Shown here: piece by piece, positions 62,018-64,000 of the stretch | Position numbering within the stretch: position 1 is the first letter of the stretch | Layout: each line of letters begins with the position of its first letter | NCBI GenBank assembly: GCA_902593675.1 | Contig: CACJJI010000003.1 | Coordinates: 186,001-250,000, forward strand | Direction: 5' to 3' | DNA length: 64,000 nucleotides | From: an uncultured SAR86 cluster bacterium | GTDB lineage: Bacteria > Pseudomonadota > Gammaproteobacteria > Magnimaribacterales > D2472 | Made by a program: the position numbers and the translations under genes | Notes under the pieces: model-generated | What the model saw: the letters and a program-made list of their open reading frames with translations, nothing else | Database searches by the model: none | What the model was told of the DNA's origin: nothing

Positions 62018-62041
62018 AAACCCGCATTCGCGGGTTTTTTT
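62018..62041. terminator. Bidirectional intrinsic terminator after hppA (and the guaA remnant)
   Basis: AAACCCGC-ATTC-GCGGGTTT has an 8-bp GC-rich stem, a four-base loop and a T-run to 62041, ending hppA transcripts. On the minus strand the stem is followed by a short T-rich tract (TTATTTTC) and lies right behind the orphan guaA stop codon, so it may once have been guaA's terminator. Confidence 0.9.
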
Positions 62042-62096
62042 ATTCCCATTCAATCGTCTCTGGCGGTTTGGTAAAGATTTCATATAATAAATTATT
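62040..62096 (-). pseudogene. guaA: Orphan 3' end of guaA (GMP synthase)
   Basis: Reading the minus strand from 62096 to the TAA at 62042-62040 gives NNLLYEIFTKPPETIEWE and a stop. This matches the GMP synthase C-terminus, which typically ends (N)R..YDI..KPP.TIEWE. Upstream of it no further GuaA homology is seen; the frame runs into the 5' side of the next gene. It is a remnant, not a working gene. guaA 3' ends are known integration sites of genomic islands, so this may be an att-site duplicate. Confidence 0.75.
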
Positions 62097-62116
62097 AAAT
62101 CTATTGGAGACATAAA

Positions 62117-62443
62117 ATGAAAAAATATTTTGTTATAGGGGTTGCGTTACTATTTTGTAATATCTCACAAGCAGCTGTATATATGATTGATTTTAAATGC
62201 GATCAAGAGGCATATAAAGTTTTTGCTACCATGACGCTAGATGAGCTTGATGGTCAATTCCTAGAGGGCTCTAAAAAGCTTGCTAGATATCATGACCTTA
62301 CAACTGGCAGCGGTATAGTTATTGTAGAGGCTGATGATCCGACTCTTGTAATTGAATTCGCTAATGGATGGAGCGAGGTTTGTGAATCTTTAATAGTGCC
62401 TGTAGTTGATGATAAAAAAGCTATGGAAATTTTGACCAGATAA
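62117..62443 (+). CDS. Small exported protein, DUF3303-like
   Basis: 108 residues with a signal peptide (about 1-19, ending SQA-AV). The mature part ends TGSGIVIVEADDPTLVIEFANGWSEVCESLIVPVVDD, resembling the DUF3303 pattern (small ferredoxin-like or dimeric alpha/beta domain with a W..... PV.DD tail). Two Cys (FKCDQE, SEVCES) could form a disulfide in the periplasm. The function is unknown. A GGAG ribosome site precedes the ATG; convergent with recG directly after its stop. Confidence 0.7.
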   Translation: MKKYFVIGVALLFCNISQAAVYMIDFKCDQEAYKVFATMTLDELDGQFLEGSKKLARYHDLTTGSGIVIVEADDPTLVIEFANGWSEVCESLIVPVVDDKKAMEILTR

Positions 62444-64000
62444 CTAAGCATCAGCGAAAGCTATAGAGCCTGAGATCCATCTTTCTATCAACTGATTTGC
62501 AAGCTCAGGCTCTTCATCACATATTGATTCAGCAACTTTTTTGGTTTCCATTAGATACTGACTGTCTCTGACTAGATTGGTGTATTTCATTGGTACAATT
62601 CCTGTTTGTTGTGCACCCATTATTTCTCCAGGACCTCTTATGACTAGATCTTCTTCGGCGATTTTAAAGCCATCTTGAGAATCTACTAATACCTGTAGTC
62701 TTTGGGAAGATACATCTTGAATCTTGTCTTTATGGAGAAGAATACAAAAGCTTTCCTTAGTGCCTCTGCCTATTCTTCCTCTTAATTGATGCAATTGTGC
62801 TAAACCAAACCTTTCAGCATTTTCAATCACCATGATATCTGCATCAGGAATATCAACTCCAACCTCAACAACGGTTGTTGATACTAAGATTGAAGTTTTA
62901 GAATCCTTGAAAGCTTGAATCTGCTCTTGTTTTTTATTTGCTGAGAGCTTGCCATGCAGGCAACCAACTTTCTCTTGACCAAAATGCTCGGATAAATCTT
63001 CATACGTTTCCATGACAGCATTTAAATCTAAGTTCTCAGACTCCTCAATTAGAGGACATATCCAATATACTTTGCTACCTTCTTTTGTAGCAGCTGAGAT
63101 TCTTTCAATGAGCTTTTCTTTTCCACTTAGCGGCAAGCATGATGTTCGAATTGGTTTTCTACCAGGTGGCAATTCATCTATCACTGAAACATCCATGTTT
63201 GCATATACGCTCATCGAAAGTGTTCTTGGAATTGGGGTAGCTGTTAATGTGAGCTGATGAGGCGCAGATTTTTCAGAATCATTTTTCTTTCTTAAGGCTA
63301 GTCTTTGATTTACTCCAAACCTATGTTGCTCGTCGATGATAATGAGAGCAAGGTTAGAAAACCGAACACTCTTCTGGAACAAAGCATGAGTTCCAACTAA
63401 TAATTTGATCTTCCCATCCTTAAGATCTTGTAGGATTCTTTTTCTTTGGCTTAAAGAGGTGCTACCAGTAAGAAGAGTCACTTTTACTGCATGTTTATTA
63501 AAAAACGATTTCAAACTAAGAAAATGTTGCTCTGCTAGAAGTGTGGTTGGGGCCATAAAAGCAACCTGAAACGATGAATCAAGAGCCAAGGCAGCAGCCA
63601 AAGCGCCCACCACTGTTTTTCCTGACCCAACATCTCCTTGGACCAGTCGCATCATAGGAACTTCTTGTGCTAGATCCTCTTTAATTTCACTTACAACTCT
63701 CGCTTGGGCTTTAGTTAATTCAAAAGGAAAATTTGATTTAACTTCTGCTGTCCATTCATCTTCTTTAGACAATGAAAAGGCATGGTGCCGTTTTTGTTTA
63801 CGTTTTAAAAAAGCCATACCGGCTTGAAAAGCAATCATCTCCTCTTTCAACAGTCTTACTCTTGCAGGATGGGAGCCACCAGGCAGCATTTCATCAATAT
63901 CAATATCTGCATCAGGATTATGGATAATTTTCAGGGCATCAATAATTTTCATGTTTAAGGATGCGTCATATTTTTCAACATTAAGAAAGTCTTCTTCAAA
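62444..64000 (-). CDS. recG: ATP-dependent DNA helicase RecG (5' end outside window)
   Basis: The last 518 residues of about 690. The frame is open to base 64000 (FEEDFLNVEKYDASLNMKI...), so the Met at 63952 is internal and the N-terminal wedge domain is cut off by the window edge. Walker A is VQGDVGSGKTVVGALAA, the DEQH box is LIIIDEQHRFGVNQR, and TATPIPRTLSMS, STTVVEVGVDIPDAD and LHQLRGRIGRGTKESFC are helicase motifs III-VI. RecG remodels stalled forks and branched DNA. Confidence 0.97.
   Translation of the reverse strand, partial: FEEDFLNVEKYDASLNMKIIDALKIIHNPDADIDIDEMLPGGSHPARVRLLKEEMIAFQAGMAFLKRKQKRHHAFSLSKEDEWTAEVKSNFPFELTKAQARVVSEIKEDLAQEVPMMRLVQGDVGSGKTVVGALAAALALDSSFQVAFMAPTTLLAEQHFLSLKSFFNKHAVKVTLLTGSTSLSQRKRILQDLKDGKIKLLVGTHALFQKSVRFSNLALIIIDEQHRFGVNQRLALRKKNDSEKSAPHQLTLTATPIPRTLSMSVYANMDVSVIDELPPGRKPIRTSCLPLSGKEKLIERISAATKEGSKVYWICPLIEESENLDLNAVMETYEDLSEHFGQEKVGCLHGKLSANKKQEQIQAFKDSKTSILVSTTVVEVGVDIPDADIMVIENAERFGLAQLHQLRGRIGRGTKESFCILLHKDKIQDVSSQRLQVLVDSQDGFKIAEEDLVIRGPGEIMGAQQTGIVPMKYTNLVRDSQYLMETKKVAESICDEEPELANQLIERWISGSIAFADA

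Noticed and set aside
1..64000. CRISPR arrays, insertion sequences, integrases, toxin-antitoxin or restriction systems
   Set aside because: No regularly spaced repeats, transposase or recombinase motifs, or defence-type genes were seen anywhere in the window.

Overview
The window is ordinary chromosome from an AT-rich, gene-dense, probably streamlined marine gammaproteobacterium. Gene order supports this: yggS-proC-yggT-metX-metW-rdgB-hemW, rppH/lgt/thyA/folA, mutY-yggX, yqiB/yqiA, ubiC-ubiA beside rubredoxin, and an ntrBC pair. Low GC, very short spacers, frequent 1, 4 and 8 nt gene overlaps and a full TonB energising operon would fit a SAR86-like lineage. That placement is inference; no 16S gene is present.

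Layout. 1-4.6 kb: a dienoyl-CoA isomerase-type crotonase, two exported phosphatases (P4-type acid phosphatase and an alkaline phosphatase lipoprotein), a HAD hydrolase and cysQ. 4.6-14.4 kb: rpoH, trmB, then a long leftward block from efp and argS through an FtsN-like SPOR protein, yggS, proC, yggT, metX, metW, rdgB and hemW. 14.4-17.1 kb: an M2 peptidase lipoprotein and a DUF1295 membrane protein. 17.2-22.6 kb: a six-gene TonB system (DUF3450, TtpC-like, ExbB, ExbD, TonB, TPR). 22.6-31.1 kb: folA, thyA, lgt, a TauE-family permease and rppH, a HAD phosphatase, then the glycine cleavage genes gcvT-gcvH-gcvP. 31.1-38.5 kb: a Fur-box-preceded FTR1 iron permease, rmuC, an aminotransferase, hspQ, a YbjQ-type protein, a sulfotransferase-like protein with a phage-like small membrane protein, a GPH-type symporter, PhzF and MAPEG proteins. 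38.5-48.2 kb: an accessory metabolic stretch around tRNA-Phe(GAA) with an MDR oxidoreductase, FAD monooxygenase, threonine-synthase-like enzyme, prolyl aminopeptidase, PhyH dioxygenase, Rieske oxygenase, D-aminoacylase-type amidohydrolase and an atypical SDR. 48.2-54.9 kb: yggX, mutY, gpmA, a YibN-like rhodanese, a DUF2141 protein, glutaredoxin, and a nitrogen operon of glnII (type II glutamine synthetase)-ntrB-ntrC. 54.9-64 kb: yqiA, yqiB, a DUF482 protein, ubiA, ubiC, rubredoxin, a DAACS symporter, a membrane pyrophosphatase, a small secreted protein and the 3' three-quarters of recG.

I did not find a wholly new multi-gene system. The most interesting signals are small. (1) trmB coding homology runs upstream of any ATG, GTG or TTG, pointing to an AUU start. 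(2) The sequence between hppA and recG holds an orphan 3' end of guaA with its terminator, which is a known island integration site. (3) yqiB has a degenerate tandem copy of its own 3' end. (4) glnII sits behind a textbook sigma-54 promoter with two NtrC-type palindromes about five helical turns apart. (5) An SDR lacks the YxxxK catalytic pair. No CRISPR array, insertion sequence, integrase, rRNA or prophage block was seen. No gene-free stretch exceeds about 300 bases.
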